Part shown: positions 54,602-63,818 of the stretch, piece after piece | Numbering within the stretch: position 1 is the stretch's first letter | Layout: each line of letters opens with the position of its first letter | Source: Calditrichota bacterium | GTDB taxonomy: Bacteria > Zhuqueibacterota > Zhuqueibacteria > Zhuqueibacterales > Geothermadaptataceae | Direction: 5' to 3' | NCBI GenBank assembly: GCA_008501765.1 | Contig: QQUE01000002.1 | Span: forward strand, 154,520 to 218,519 | DNA length: 64,000 bases | Notes under the pieces: model-generated | What the model saw: the letters and a program-made list of their open reading frames with translations, nothing else | Told to the model about the DNA's origin: nothing | The model's database searches: none | Position numbers and translations under genes: made by a program

Positions 54602-55057
54602 ATGCACTCGGACGCGAAAACAGTAACGGAATATCTGGCGGAGCTGCCAGAAGAAAGAATGAAAGCGCTCAGAAAAGTGCGGGAAACTATTTTGGAATAC
54701 CTTCCAAAAGGCTATGAAGAAGTGATGGATTGGGGAATGATCACTTATCAGGTGCCGTTGTCGGTTTATCCTGATACATACAATAAAAAACCACTGCTTT
54801 ATGCAGCGTTAGCCTCACAAAAAAACTACATGGCTGTCTATTTATCAGGCATTTATATCGATGAAAAGAAGGCGAAAAAATTTGAAGAAGAATACAAGGC
54901 AACCGGGAAACGTTTTGATTGCGGCAAATCATGTGTCCGATTCCGAAAACTTGAAGACCTGCCACTCCCATTGATCGGAAAAACCATTGCCTCACTGGAA
55001 ATGGAGGCTTTCGTTAATATAATTAAAAAAGCAGGATCTACCCGCAAAAGTAAATAA
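54602..55057 (+). CDS. DUF1801 family protein (YdhG-like)
   Basis: The 151-residue protein matches DUF1801: YLAELPEERMKALRKVRETI, GYEEVMDWGMITYQV and LASQKNYMAVYLSGIY. It ends in a basic tail. AGGAG lies before the ATG. Some members have been proposed as iron chaperones, but the function is unknown. Confidence 0.88.
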   Translation: MHSDAKTVTEYLAELPEERMKALRKVRETILEYLPKGYEEVMDWGMITYQVPLSVYPDTYNKKPLLYAALASQKNYMAVYLSGIYIDEKKAKKFEEEYKATGKRFDCGKSCVRFRKLEDLPLPLIGKTIASLEMEAFVNIIKKAGSTRKSK

Positions 55058-55220
55058 ACGATTTGGTGCACGTGTACGGTTCAGTGATCTCTTTTAATCT
55101 GCAACGAATCCCTGTTTCTCGGCAATTGGAACAAATGTATTCCTACTTTTCCCTTGCTATTCACCTGCAATTTCTGCATAATCGCCACAAAATCAAGCAA
55201 ACACACAATCCAGGAAAAAT

Positions 55221-56630
55221 GTGAACGCAACAAAAATCCTCAATAAATATTTTGGCCACCCTTCATTTAGGGGGCTGCAGCAAGAAATTATCAAACACAT
55301 TGTAGCCCATAAGCATGCGTTGGTAATAATGCCCACAGGCATGGGCAAATCGCTGTGCTATCAAATCCCCGCACTCATGCAAAAAGGCCTGACTCTTGTC
55401 ATTTCACCGCTCATCGCGTTAATGAAAGACCAGGTCGATGCCCTACAACGGCACAATATCGACGCCGCATTTATCAATTCTTCTCTCACAAAAAAAAGCC
55501 GTGAATCGCGTTACCAGGCTGTGCAGGACGGGCAATACAAACTTCTGTATGTCACCCCGGAACGATTCCGCAAAAAGGAATTCGTCGAAATAATATCTCA
55601 AAGAAAAATTGATCTTCTCGCTGTTGACGAAGCCCATTGCATCAGCGAGTGGGGACACGATTTTCGCCCAGATTACACACGCCTGGGTGAATTTCGTCAA
55701 ATCGTCGGCAATCCGACAACCATCGCGCTCACGGCCACCGCCACCCCGGAAGTGCAAAATGACATAATATCCCAACTTGGGTTGAGAAATACCGAAGTCC
55801 GTCGCTTCCATGAAGGCATCGATCGACCGAACCTGCATCTTGATGTCGCCGAAATTTGGGGTGAGGAAGAAAAATTAAATGAAATTTTGAAAATGCAGCA
55901 AAAACACGGCGGGACCGGCATTATTTATTTTTCACTCATAAAAACCTTGAAGCAGTTTTCCGAGCTTCTTGATCGTAAAAAGGTGCGCCATTTTTGCTAC
56001 CACGGCGATCTCGATCGGGTCGAGCGCAAGCAGGTTCAGGATGCCTTTATGAAGGGCAAAAACAAGCTCGTTTTAGCCACAAATGCCTTTGGGATGGGCA
56101 TTGACAAGGAAGATATTCGTTTTGTAATTCACGCTGAGGTGCCCGGTTCGATGGAATCGTACTACCAGGAAATTGGCCGTGCGGGCAGGGATGGCCTCGA
56201 TTCCGATTGCCTGCTTTTATACGATGAACAGGACTTGCTCATCCAAATGGAATTTATAAAATGGAACAATCCCAACGCAGAATATTACGAGCGGGTTTAT
56301 AATTTTCTTCTCGAAGAATTGGAAAAAATTAATGCTTACGGCCTGGAAGGTTTTAAGGAGAAACTGCACTTTAAAAGCCGTCGCGATTTCCGGTTGGAAA
56401 CAGTGCTGTCCATTCTCGATCGCTACGCCGTTGTCGAGGGAAATATCGAAAGTAAAAATTTAACCGTCGAAGCCGCGCTCCCGGACCATTTATGCGATCA
56501 AAAGTATCTTGACGCAAAATTGCAACGTGAACAGCACAAACTTTACGCCCTGGTGCAGTACGCGAAAACAGAAGATAACCGCAAGGCGTTCATACACGAG
56601 TATTTTGGGTTGCCTTATCCAGCGAAATAA
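55221..56630 (+). CDS. recQ: Short RecQ-family DNA helicase, zinc-module cysteines missing
   Basis: The 469-residue protein carries the SF2 motifs: PTGMGKSLCYQIP (Walker A), VDEAHCISEWGHDFRPDY (DEAH and RecQ loop), ATNAFGMGIDKEDIRFV and QEIGRAGRDGL (motif VI). After it there is about 110 residues of helical sequence, then KAFIHEYFGLPYPAK at the end. In RecQ the segment with YFGE continues into a C..CD.C zinc site; here the gene ends before that. HRDC is also absent. It resembles short RecS-like helicases. GTG start at 55221. Confidence 0.88.
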   Translation: MNATKILNKYFGHPSFRGLQQEIIKHIVAHKHALVIMPTGMGKSLCYQIPALMQKGLTLVISPLIALMKDQVDALQRHNIDAAFINSSLTKKSRESRYQAVQDGQYKLLYVTPERFRKKEFVEIISQRKIDLLAVDEAHCISEWGHDFRPDYTRLGEFRQIVGNPTTIALTATATPEVQNDIISQLGLRNTEVRRFHEGIDRPNLHLDVAEIWGEEEKLNEILKMQQKHGGTGIIYFSLIKTLKQFSELLDRKKVRHFCYHGDLDRVERKQVQDAFMKGKNKLVLATNAFGMGIDKEDIRFVIHAEVPGSMESYYQEIGRAGRDGLDSDCLLLYDEQDLLIQMEFIKWNNPNAEYYERVYNFLLEELEKINAYGLEGFKEKLHFKSRRDFRLETVLSILDRYAVVEGNIESKNLTVEAALPDHLCDQKYLDAKLQREQHKLYALVQYAKTEDNRKAFIHEYFGLPYPAK

Positions 56631-56695
56631 ATGAAAATTTTCAGACTGAGTATAAAAAATACCGACCCAAAGGGTCTGGGTGACAGAATTTCAAA

Positions 56696-57583
56696 TTACA
56701 AAAGCAACTCTCCCCGGACGACGGTTTTCGCCGGACCGCCAACTTTCACCGTTTCGATATCGCTTCGTTGACCGATGACTTCAACCTGGGCTCGCCCAGG
56801 ACGGCCCATCCAGTGGCCTTGCTCAGCCACAAATATTGGCGAATCAATTATCCCGTAATGCCATAAATAGGCGCCCATTCCGCCTGTAGCTGAACCCGTA
56901 AATGGATCTTCGATCAAATCTGGCGGGGTTACAAAATGCCGGGCAAATGTCTGGCCTTTTTCCAGCCCGGGCAAACAAAAAATATGTGTGCTGAAGAAAT
57001 CGCCATTCGCTCGTAATTCGATATATCTGGGAATATCAAGCTCAATAGCGTGAAGTATGTGCTGATTTTTTACCGGGATCATCAATTGTGGCGTTCCAGT
57101 GCTAACTGTCTGTATTGGCACATCAGGCAATAAATCGGCTGCGGTTAAGCCGAAAGCTGGACAGACTTGTTCCGGTTGCCAGCTTTTGAGAAATTGTGGT
57201 TTTTTCTGGCTCATTGTGTAAATCGCCTCCTGCGCCGATTGGCCCGAGATTTTGACCGGAATAATACCAACCTGTAATTCGAGTTGCATAATTTTAGAAC
57301 CACCGGAGAAGGGAAACCGGCCACTCTCCACAAGAGCGTGCGTCGTTGCGATTGTCGGATGCCCGGCAAGCGGTATTTCCTCAACCGGAGTAAAATATCG
57401 AGCGCGAAAATCAGCATTATCCGAAGCCATGACAAATGCCGTCTCGGATAAATTCATTTCCCGCGCTATTTTTTGCATCATTTCTACTGACAATTCATCC
57501 GCATCAAAGATCACGGCGCAGGGATTGCCGCTCAATGGCTCGGTCGTAAAAGCATCAATCTGCAGCAACGGTAGTACAGGCAT
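56696..57583 (-). CDS. PhzF-family isomerase-like protein
   Basis: The 295-residue protein begins QIDAFTTEPLSGNPCAV and has the catalytic Glu47 in MNLSETAFV, LAGHPTIAT and the second-domain DPFTGSATGGMGAY, all typical of PhzF enzymes. PhzF isomerises an intermediate in phenazine synthesis, but most bacterial homologues belong to other, unassigned pathways. No phenazine genes are adjacent. It is convergent with recQ. Confidence 0.93.
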   Translation of the reverse strand: MPVLPLLQIDAFTTEPLSGNPCAVIFDADELSVEMMQKIAREMNLSETAFVMASDNADFRARYFTPVEEIPLAGHPTIATTHALVESGRFPFSGGSKIMQLELQVGIIPVKISGQSAQEAIYTMSQKKPQFLKSWQPEQVCPAFGLTAADLLPDVPIQTVSTGTPQLMIPVKNQHILHAIELDIPRYIELRANGDFFSTHIFCLPGLEKGQTFARHFVTPPDLIEDPFTGSATGGMGAYLWHYGIIDSPIFVAEQGHWMGRPGRAQVEVIGQRSDIETVKVGGPAKTVVRGELLL

Positions 57584-57900
57584 AATAAATCTCCCAACTG
57601 AAGAATTTTTTATTTTTTAAATCAACATTTTTAACGAGTTGGCCAACTGCATCCAAAATTAAAATATTTGATAGAACAGGCTTAATATAATAAAAATCCT
57701 TGGCATTTGGCGCCAAAGAATTTATTTTGCAGCAGAAGAACCATTTGCCAATGAAGTTAAATACAATCATGCACTTTCAAGAAATAAAATCCAATTCTAT
57801 ATTGTTCCGTAACATTACTATTTTAATAAACAATTATGATTATTCTAATTTCCATCAGCTATTTGCATTAGCACTCATTTGAATATAAAGAGAGAATTCT
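57584..57900. other. Intergenic region between PhzF and folE2 genes
   Basis: Both neighbours point away from it, so it holds both promoters. It is AT-rich; I see no gene, repeat or recognisable operator. Confidence 0.5.
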
Positions 57901-58866
57901 ATGAATAGATCGACTAACGGTCACGTCAACGGTTCTGTTTCACAAAGTGAAAAAAATCCATTTCCTAAATACGATCAGCATTTTCAGGCGACACCGGAAT
58001 ATATTGCCAGTTTGCCGGATATGCAAAATAAAAACAACAGCGGCGCTCAGGTCGCAATTCAGCATGTGGGAATCCATAATTTTAAAATACCGATGCACAT
58101 CCTTCTGCGTGACGGACAAACACGGGAAGTACACTGTGCTGTCACCGGCAGCGTATCGCTCGAAGCAGCGCAAAAAGGCATCAACATGAGTCGAATCATG
58201 CGCACATTTTATGAATACGAAAACAGCGAACTAAGCCCGGAAACTTTAAAAGATGTCGCGCGCAGCTATTTAAAAAATCTGGACTCCAGTTCAGCGCGAA
58301 TCGCGATCGCATTTGATTTCCCGATGAAGCTGGACAGCCTGCGCAGCGGTTTGAGCGGCTACCAATATTATCCTGTCGTACTCGAAACTGATTTTACACC
58401 CGATGATGGCATGCGTCAATTTATGCACCTCGACTTCACTTATTCATCTGCCTGTCCCTGTAGTTATGAACTGAGCGAACATGCAAAACAAGTACGCAAT
58501 GTAGCCACAGTACCCCACAGCCAGCGTTCCATAGCAAAAATTTCCATCAGACACGAGGAAGATATTCCAATCGAAGACCTCGTCGACCTCTGTCGAGACG
58601 CAATCAAAACCGAGACGCAGGTTATGGTAAAGCGGGAAGACGAACAGGCATTCGCTGAACTCAACGCGGCCTATCTCAAATTTGTTGAAGATGCCGTGCG
58701 TGTTTTATACGAGAAACTGGATAGTGATGAGCGAATTCAGGATTTCCGCGTTTTCGCCTCCCACGAAGAATCTTTACATTCTCACGATGCCATCAGTGTG
58801 ATCGCGAAAGGTATTGATGGCGGATTCACCGCACAGATTGAGCCTTTTACTTACAATGCCAAGTAG
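57901..58866 (+). CDS. folE2: GTP cyclohydrolase FolE2
   Basis: The 321-residue protein is a type IB GTP cyclohydrolase: GVHNFKIP-like (GIHNFKIPM), VHCAVTGSVSLEAAQKGINM, FTYSSACPCSYELSEH with the conserved Cys and His, and IAKISIRHEEDIP. It opens GTP to dihydroneopterin triphosphate for folate and queuosine-type pathways. FolE2 can use several metals and is often expressed in zinc shortage. GAGAG lies before the ATG. The terminator at 58887 closes the gene. Confidence 0.96.
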   Translation: MNRSTNGHVNGSVSQSEKNPFPKYDQHFQATPEYIASLPDMQNKNNSGAQVAIQHVGIHNFKIPMHILLRDGQTREVHCAVTGSVSLEAAQKGINMSRIMRTFYEYENSELSPETLKDVARSYLKNLDSSSARIAIAFDFPMKLDSLRSGLSGYQYYPVVLETDFTPDDGMRQFMHLDFTYSSACPCSYELSEHAKQVRNVATVPHSQRSIAKISIRHEEDIPIEDLVDLCRDAIKTETQVMVKREDEQAFAELNAAYLKFVEDAVRVLYEKLDSDERIQDFRVFASHEESLHSHDAISVIAKGIDGGFTAQIEPFTYNAK

Positions 58867-59240
58867 ACCTGTTGCCATTCCAAATTAAAGCCGGTTAATC
58901 CAAAAAATTAAACGGCTTTTTTTAAGCTCTTCCACGATTTTCTATTTTCCCAAAATGAAAAAAGAGTGCTAAATGCACGCTCACCGGATTTTATATTACC
59001 CGGCATCTAAATCGAACTTGCCACATTCCTACCATCGCATCGTCATTCCAAGGTGACAGATTATACGCTTCACCCACGCGAATCTGACCAGTCCGAATCT
59101 CCGCATTTAACATTATTAGTTCACCGATGTTCAATTAAAATCCTCCGCATTTTCATTTAATCCACTGTACCCATCTTTTATAATTTTGATTTCGGACTAA
59201 AACGATAACTTGCACCAATTCATTTGAAGTGAGGTATATA
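58867..59240. other. Intergenic region after folE2
   Basis: After the terminator (58887-58923) there is about 300 bases with no gene or strong repeat. The last part carries the GAGG ribosome site of the GAF-domain gene. Confidence 0.5.
58887..58923 (+). terminator. Rho-independent terminator of folE2
   Basis: AAAGCCG pairs with CGGCTTT, extended by TTAAT/ATTAA across a mismatch, followed by TTTTTTT. Confidence 0.85.
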
Positions 59241-60080
59241 ATGCAAACTGAAATATCCAGGCTCCCAAACACTTCAGAACAAGAGAAGGTTAGGCCCGAC
59301 ACAAATGAGTTGCAAGGCATAGCTGAGGCTTCGAGTATTGAGAATCTTCTGGTCACAATTGACCAGCTATTCGAACGAAATGATGACTTAAATCAATTGT
59401 TGAGCAAGGCGACGCAAATTGTAACGCAGTTATTAAATGTCGATGAATGTCAAATATTGTGGCTGGGTGAAAATGATGACCAGCTCATGCAAAAGGCTTC
59501 ATTTTATTGCAATTTAAATCAAAAAGATGACTTGCCGCAGGAACATGTGCAAAAAAAATTGCTTGAAACCCATGAAATTCAACAAATAATCACACCACGA
59601 TTTCAGCGAACCGACGCGAGTTCCGTCATTGAAAATAAACCAGATAAAATTTTTGAAGCGCTATATATCGATGGTCAACAAGTTGGATACGTTGTGGTAC
59701 CAAAAAATTCAATGAATGAGAAACAGCCAATATCCGGGCAAAGAAAATTTATCACCGCCATTGCCCGGCAGATTTCTCATGCTATCGAAATGCAAAAAAT
59801 GCGGCAATTGCTTTCAACAAACTACGCTATTTTTGCGTTGAAACAAGACTCAAATAACAGGAATGCCAGCGGGGATGAGTTTCGTTCCCGTGTGCTTGAA
59901 TCAGTACAGAAACCGGAAAAAGTGGCAAAAATTGTTGCCCGGTCATTTTTTAAAGATTTACGCAAGGCTGGCTTTGAAGTAAAACAAATATTGGTCGTGG
60001 CAAGCGAAATAATTGAAAACCTGAATGAAGTGCTCCGCAAGACACGCCAGCGCCGGGAAAACGAAAGAGATGGTTCGTAG
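59241..60080 (+). CDS. GAF-domain protein
   Basis: From the ATG at 59241 (GAGG seven bases upstream) the protein has 279 residues. Residues 40-195 resemble a GAF domain (LLSKATQIVTQLLNVDECQI, ISGQRKFITAIARQISHAIE). A C-terminal helical region (about 225-275) holds VARSFFKDLRKAGFEVKQIL and ends in basic residues. No output domain of known type is present, so it probably passes a signal by protein contact. A GTG at 59229 is a less likely start. Confidence 0.75.
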   Translation: MQTEISRLPNTSEQEKVRPDTNELQGIAEASSIENLLVTIDQLFERNDDLNQLLSKATQIVTQLLNVDECQILWLGENDDQLMQKASFYCNLNQKDDLPQEHVQKKLLETHEIQQIITPRFQRTDASSVIENKPDKIFEALYIDGQQVGYVVVPKNSMNEKQPISGQRKFITAIARQISHAIEMQKMRQLLSTNYAIFALKQDSNNRNASGDEFRSRVLESVQKPEKVAKIVARSFFKDLRKAGFEVKQILVVASEIIENLNEVLRKTRQRRENERDGS

Positions 60081-60101
60081 GATTCAATTGTTCGTCAAAA
60101 A

Positions 60102-60135
60102 AAAAGGCCTTCAACTCGTTCGTTGAAGGCCTTTT
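60102..60135. terminator. Bidirectional terminator between convergent genes
   Basis: AAAAGGCCTTCAAC and GTTGAAGGCCTTTT form a perfect 14-bp stem with a six-base loop (TCGTTC). T runs exist on both strands, so it can end the GAF gene and the lytic transglycosylase gene. Confidence 0.92.
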
Positions 60136-60153
60136 ATCGTTTATAGAATTATA

Positions 60154-60876
60154 TTAATTCATTTTCTGATACTTTTCATAGAGGCTCAAAACAGAGGGTA
60201 CATATTTACTTGTTTCGGCCCAAAGTATCCCATCAGCACGATTGCTTCTTACCCATTGGGCCGCTTTGCGTTCGCCACCATTGTAAGCAGCCAAACCGCC
60301 ATCGATATCATACGAGCTGATCATCGAAGACAAATAGCGACTTCCCAGGCGAATATTGTAAATCGGGTTGCCCAAGATATCTTCCGGGTTCGTCCAGGTA
60401 ATAGATTCCAACTTGGCGATGTACATTCCTGTTAAAGGCATAATTTGCATTAATCCAATCGCACCCACGGGTGATTTCACCATCGGATCCCAGCTTCGAT
60501 TGCTCTCATGAGTAATTGTAGCACAGATGAGATCAACATCCAAATTATCATACATCAGACTCATCGCATAGATTTCATTTGCAATATCATACTTGGTATC
60601 AGTATCCATCTCGGCATTAAATCGTTCTAATATTGAAAGGATTTTGCTGATATTTTGCTGACGAATGCTGTCTACATTTATAGCAGATTTCAGTTCAGCA
60701 ATTGATTGCTGCAATGAGTGGATTTGCTCACCTTGATCAACTTTCAAGGTAAGGTAACGAAATGAAAAACCAATTATTGCCGAACAGAGGGCGATAATTG
60801 CAATTAATTTAGAAAAAGCGGAAGTATTGCTATATTTGTAGCTAATTTCCTTTTCCCGCTTACTTTGTTTCATCAT
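60154..60876 (-). CDS. Membrane-anchored lytic transglycosylase (SLT domain)
   Basis: From the ATG at 60876 (GGAGG six bases upstream) the protein has 240 residues: one transmembrane helix (about 22-40), a short coiled coil and an SLT/goose-lysozyme-like domain with catalytic Glu in ATITHESNRSWDPMVKS, then GAIGLMQIMP and GGLAAYNGG. It cleaves peptidoglycan between MurNAc and GlcNAc. A longer frame to 61050 has no ribosome site and is likely untranslated. It lies downstream of the small RNA. Confidence 0.9.
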   Translation of the reverse strand: MMKQSKREKEISYKYSNTSAFSKLIAIIALCSAIIGFSFRYLTLKVDQGEQIHSLQQSIAELKSAINVDSIRQQNISKILSILERFNAEMDTDTKYDIANEIYAMSLMYDNLDVDLICATITHESNRSWDPMVKSPVGAIGLMQIMPLTGMYIAKLESITWTNPEDILGNPIYNIRLGSRYLSSMISSYDIDGGLAAYNGGERKAAQWVRSNRADGILWAETSKYVPSVLSLYEKYQKMN

Positions 60877-61140
60877 TAAATTCCTCCAATTCACACGAAT
60901 TTTGAACTTATATTCTGCGTGAAGTGTATTCTGTGGTGAGGTTTCTGCAAAACATGGCCGCCATTTTGCAAAACCCGTACCATTTGTGACAAGTAGTATT
61001 AAAACGCAAAAAAATGACGATATCGCGTCATTTTCGACCAGATGTATCAATATGAATCAACCAGAACCATAACGTAAAGAAGGTAACTTTTGTTCCAATA
61101 ATTTAAATTTTGGGGGAATAATTGAATTTTAAGGTCAAAA

Positions 61141-61285
61141 AAAATGAAATAAAAATAAAAAGCCGAGAATGCAGGTGTTGGTGTTAGGGGGGATGACCAA
61201 CTACCACAGGGTCTCGGCAATATTTCGACGGAAGCGGAATTAGGGGAGTTACCGTCTTCCATCTGCGACCAATTACGTACGCGCA
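61141..61285 (-). ncRNA. Probable small RNA with two C-rich hairpin loops
   Basis: On the minus strand, hairpin 1 (61230-61260) pairs GGAAG-A-CGG with CCGCTTCC and presents the loop TAACTCCCCTAATT. Hairpin 2 (61162-61218) has outer stem GCCGAGA/TCTCGGC and inner stem GTTGGT/ACCAAC, and presents CATCCCCCCTAAC. TTTTTATTTTT follows, as at a Rho-independent terminator. Both loops share a TCCCC(CC)TAA core that could pair with Shine-Dalgarno-like GGGGA. The transcript would be about 140 bases from a start near 61285. Start and function are inferred; no known family was recognised. Confidence 0.65.
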
Positions 61286-61295
61286 CCTGGTATTA

Positions 61296-61312
61296 AGCAA
61301 TCCAAGTGCCAA
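61296..61312 (-). promoter_or_regulatory. Sigma-54 promoter of the small RNA
   Basis: The minus strand reads TTGGCACTTGGATTGCT: -24 TGGCAC, ten bases between GG and GC, -12 TTGCT. This is a near-perfect match to the sigma-54 consensus, at the expected distance from the first hairpin. Confidence 0.75.
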
Positions 61313-61443
61313 AAATTGATGATTAAAAATATTTATTTGCTACAATAATAAACAAGCATTTAAGACAATAAGATATTGTTACAATCTCTGATATCTTTAA
61401 ATAGGATTCATTTTGAAACATTTGCATTGAAATTTGAACCATT

Positions 61444-62058
61444 CTATTTGTCAAATAATTTACTTATTTGCTCGACAGCCGCTTGAATACAATCTGAACT
61501 GGCATTGTCAAATCCTTGCACAACACCGGCGATCGTTTTCTCGGTGACGGCGGCTTGATTTTCAAAACTCTGTTCCCAAATAAATTTATGCAATTCCATA
61601 TCAAAAAGCCGCAACTCAAAGCCCACGCGAACTGTCCACCCTTCAATAGCATCGTGTTCCTCGAACGAATTGAGCTTGCCTTCGAGCACATACCGAGTTT
61701 GAATCGAGGTCGGATAGTCCAAAACATTGTGGAATATTTGTGCCCGTGAAAGATTTCTTTTCAGGGCTTCAGTTAAAAGTACGGAAGGTGGAGCAATCCA
61801 CTTTTTATAGTTCCAATATTTGATTTCTCTCTGTGAATCCTGATAAATCAGGCGGTCTTCATGAAACATGATGCCGCTGTCTAACTGTTTGATTCCTAAA
61901 TAATCTGTCGTTTTTTCTGACGTAGAACTGCTCACCGGAGAGGGCATATCAATGGTAAAATATTGCACCGATTTAGTTCCACCACAATTCGAAAATATAA
62001 AAAAGACGCCAAGAAAAACTATCCACTTTGAGCTGTGCTGAAAAATTCTGTTTAACAT
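61444..62058 (-). CDS. ABC-transport auxiliary lipoprotein (PqiC-like), Mla operon
   Basis: The 204-residue protein has a lipobox ending at Cys25 (IFSNCGGTKS) and then a beta-alpha domain with VQYFTIDMPSP and IQTRYVLEGKLNSFEE, which fits the ABC_trans_aux/PqiC family. It would sit in the outer membrane and take lipid from the MlaD-containing complex. It follows the mlaD gene by 33 bases. E. coli Mla uses MlaA/MlaC instead, which I do not see in the visible part. Confidence 0.85.
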   Translation of the reverse strand: MLNRIFQHSSKWIVFLGVFFIFSNCGGTKSVQYFTIDMPSPVSSSTSEKTTDYLGIKQLDSGIMFHEDRLIYQDSQREIKYWNYKKWIAPPSVLLTEALKRNLSRAQIFHNVLDYPTSIQTRYVLEGKLNSFEEHDAIEGWTVRVGFELRLFDMELHKFIWEQSFENQAAVTEKTIAGVVQGFDNASSDCIQAAVEQISKLFDK

Positions 62059-62091
62059 TTAATTCAATTCCCGCTTTTCGAGCTGTTCTGG

Positions 62092-62988
62092 TTATTTGAT
62101 ATTACGTCCGGGCAAACCGCTTTTCCGCACTAAACTCCACGGCTCTGTTTTAATCCTTCGGCTGAATTCTTCAAAATTTTTGCTAGCCAGGTTCAGGTTT
62201 TGTAAAGCCCGATTCACAGATTCATTATTATCACGCATCATTTGGTTCAACTGCCGTGAAGAATTATTTAATGAGACGACAAGTGTATCCGTGTGCCCCA
62301 TGGCTTTCGCCATTTGGCCCAACATCGCATTGAACGTTTCCTCATTTCCGACCATGAGATCATTTATATTGTTTGTCAGAGATTTCAAGTCCCGGCTCAA
62401 GTCGGAAATATGTGCTGCCACTTGCGGTGCGCCCCGCTGTGTATTGTAAAGTAAAGTATCCATACTCGCGATCATCCCGGAGAGATGGTCCCGATTTTTT
62501 TTATTTAAAACATCATTTATTCGAATTAACAAGGTTTCCAATTGTGTTGCCACCTTTTCAAATGGCTCTCCCATTTGGGCCAGGGATGCGACATCCTTAC
62601 TTCGCAGAAGCGTGCCGTCCGGCAGCAAGTCAGCATCCGGACTGCCGGTTGTGATCTCGATGTAATATTCGCCCATAATGCCAATGCTGGTGATAAAAGT
62701 TTCCGAATTTGTTTTAATCGGTGTTTTTGCATCGACCAGCAGCTCGATTTCCAAAATTGAATTGTCATCCTGCGGATAGTACACCCGCGATATTTCGCCT
62801 ACCAACAAACCGCCATAACGCACCTGCGATCCCGGCAGGATGCCGTTAGTATAAGAAAAGCGAGCGTAATATTTTTTTGTGTCGGTTTGAAAACTCTTTT
62901 TGGTGATGACAAAAATAAAAACCAGGGCGATAATTAATCCTACCAGCATCACTATACCGGATTTAACTTCCTGACTGCGGTATTCCAT
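62092..62988 (-). CDS. mlaD: MlaD-like MCE-domain protein
   Basis: The 298-residue protein has one N-terminal transmembrane helix (about 12-30) and an MCE domain (about 38-115, FSYTNGILPGSQVRYGGLLV, GIMGEYYIEI) followed by a long helical region (about 140-280). MCE rings move phospholipids between membranes. It is 17 bases after mlaF. It is longer than E. coli MlaD (183 residues), as in many FCB proteins. Confidence 0.92.
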   Translation of the reverse strand: MEYRSQEVKSGIVMLVGLIIALVFIFVITKKSFQTDTKKYYARFSYTNGILPGSQVRYGGLLVGEISRVYYPQDDNSILEIELLVDAKTPIKTNSETFITSIGIMGEYYIEITTGSPDADLLPDGTLLRSKDVASLAQMGEPFEKVATQLETLLIRINDVLNKKNRDHLSGMIASMDTLLYNTQRGAPQVAAHISDLSRDLKSLTNNINDLMVGNEETFNAMLGQMAKAMGHTDTLVVSLNNSSRQLNQMMRDNNESVNRALQNLNLASKNFEEFSRRIKTEPWSLVRKSGLPGRNIK

Positions 62989-63005
62989 TATTAACTCGAT
63001 TTTTT

Positions 63006-63806
63006 TCAGTTTGGGTCTTCATTAACGAGCAATTTTAAATATTGCTCACTGTTTATTTCATTTTCATCGGCGATGCGGTTTAAAAATTGCGTGATAACCG
63101 GATCGGAACTTGCCTTTAATTCATCGGGGGTGCCGTGGGCGATGATTTTTCCATCATGCAACATGGCAATTCGGTCAGCAATCGTAAACACGGAAGCCAA
63201 TTCGTGGGTGACCACGACAATCGTCATTTTAAACGCACGTTGTAACTTTAAAATAAGCTGGTCAATTCCCATGGCGACGACCGGATCGAGCCCTGCTGAG
63301 GGTTCATCACAAAATAATATCTCCGGGTCCATCGCGATAGCCCGGGCTAAACCAGCGCGTTTTTTCATGCCGCCGGAAAGTTGCGCCGGGCTGAAATCTT
63401 CAAATCCACTCAATTCGACCGATTCCAATTTCATGCGCGTCATTATTCGAATGGTAGATTCCTGCAGTTGCGTGTGTTCGCGCAGCGGCAGCGCAACATT
63501 CTCACCGACCGTCATCGAGTTAAATAATGCGGCTCCCTGAAACAGCATCCCGATTTTACGCAAAGTGGGCACCATTTCATCTTCATTTAATTTTGTAATA
63601 TCACTGTTTTTAATTTTAATCGAACCGCTGGTGGGCTTCGCCAGCCCGATCATGTGACGGAGTAACGTGCTTTTTCCACAGCCGGAGCGGCCGAGAATAA
63701 CCAGAATTTCACCATGGTGAACTTCCAGATTTATGCCATGCAGAACCTGACGTTTTCCGTAGTGTGTAACTAATTCGTTGATTTGTATTATTGCTTCTTT
63801 CGGCAT
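63006..63806 (-). CDS. mlaF: MlaF-like ABC transporter ATP-binding protein
   Basis: The 266-residue protein shows Walker A GRSGCGKST, Q-loop (FQGAALF), signature LSGGMKKRAGLARA, Walker B EILFCDEPSAGLDP and switch His (VTHELAS). The signature GGMKKR is typical of MCE-associated ATPases. It powers lipid movement with the MlaE-like permease encoded upstream. Confidence 0.95.
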   Translation of the reverse strand: MPKEAIIQINELVTHYGKRQVLHGINLEVHHGEILVILGRSGCGKSTLLRHMIGLAKPTSGSIKIKNSDITKLNEDEMVPTLRKIGMLFQGAALFNSMTVGENVALPLREHTQLQESTIRIMTRMKLESVELSGFEDFSPAQLSGGMKKRAGLARAIAMDPEILFCDEPSAGLDPVVAMGIDQLILKLQRAFKMTIVVVTHELASVFTIADRIAMLHDGKIIAHGTPDELKASSDPVITQFLNRIADENEINSEQYLKLLVNEDPN

Positions 63807-63818
63807 TCCTGAACCTGC

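Larger units (their letters stand above)
60877..61443. other. Intergenic region holding a small RNA gene
   Basis: The only well-supported content is the sigma-54 promoter and small RNA at 61141-61312. The open frame at 61047-61286 overlies the RNA and is not credible as a protein. The remainder is AT-rich. Confidence 0.6.

Noticed and set aside
56650-56690. GACCCAAAGGGTC hairpin between recQ and the PhzF gene
   Set aside because: Five-base stem without a following T tract; not a convincing terminator.
61047-61286. Open frame of 79 codons on the minus strand
   Set aside because: It overlaps the small RNA and its sigma-54 promoter, has a low-complexity Phe/Tyr-rich end and no ribosome site or family match.
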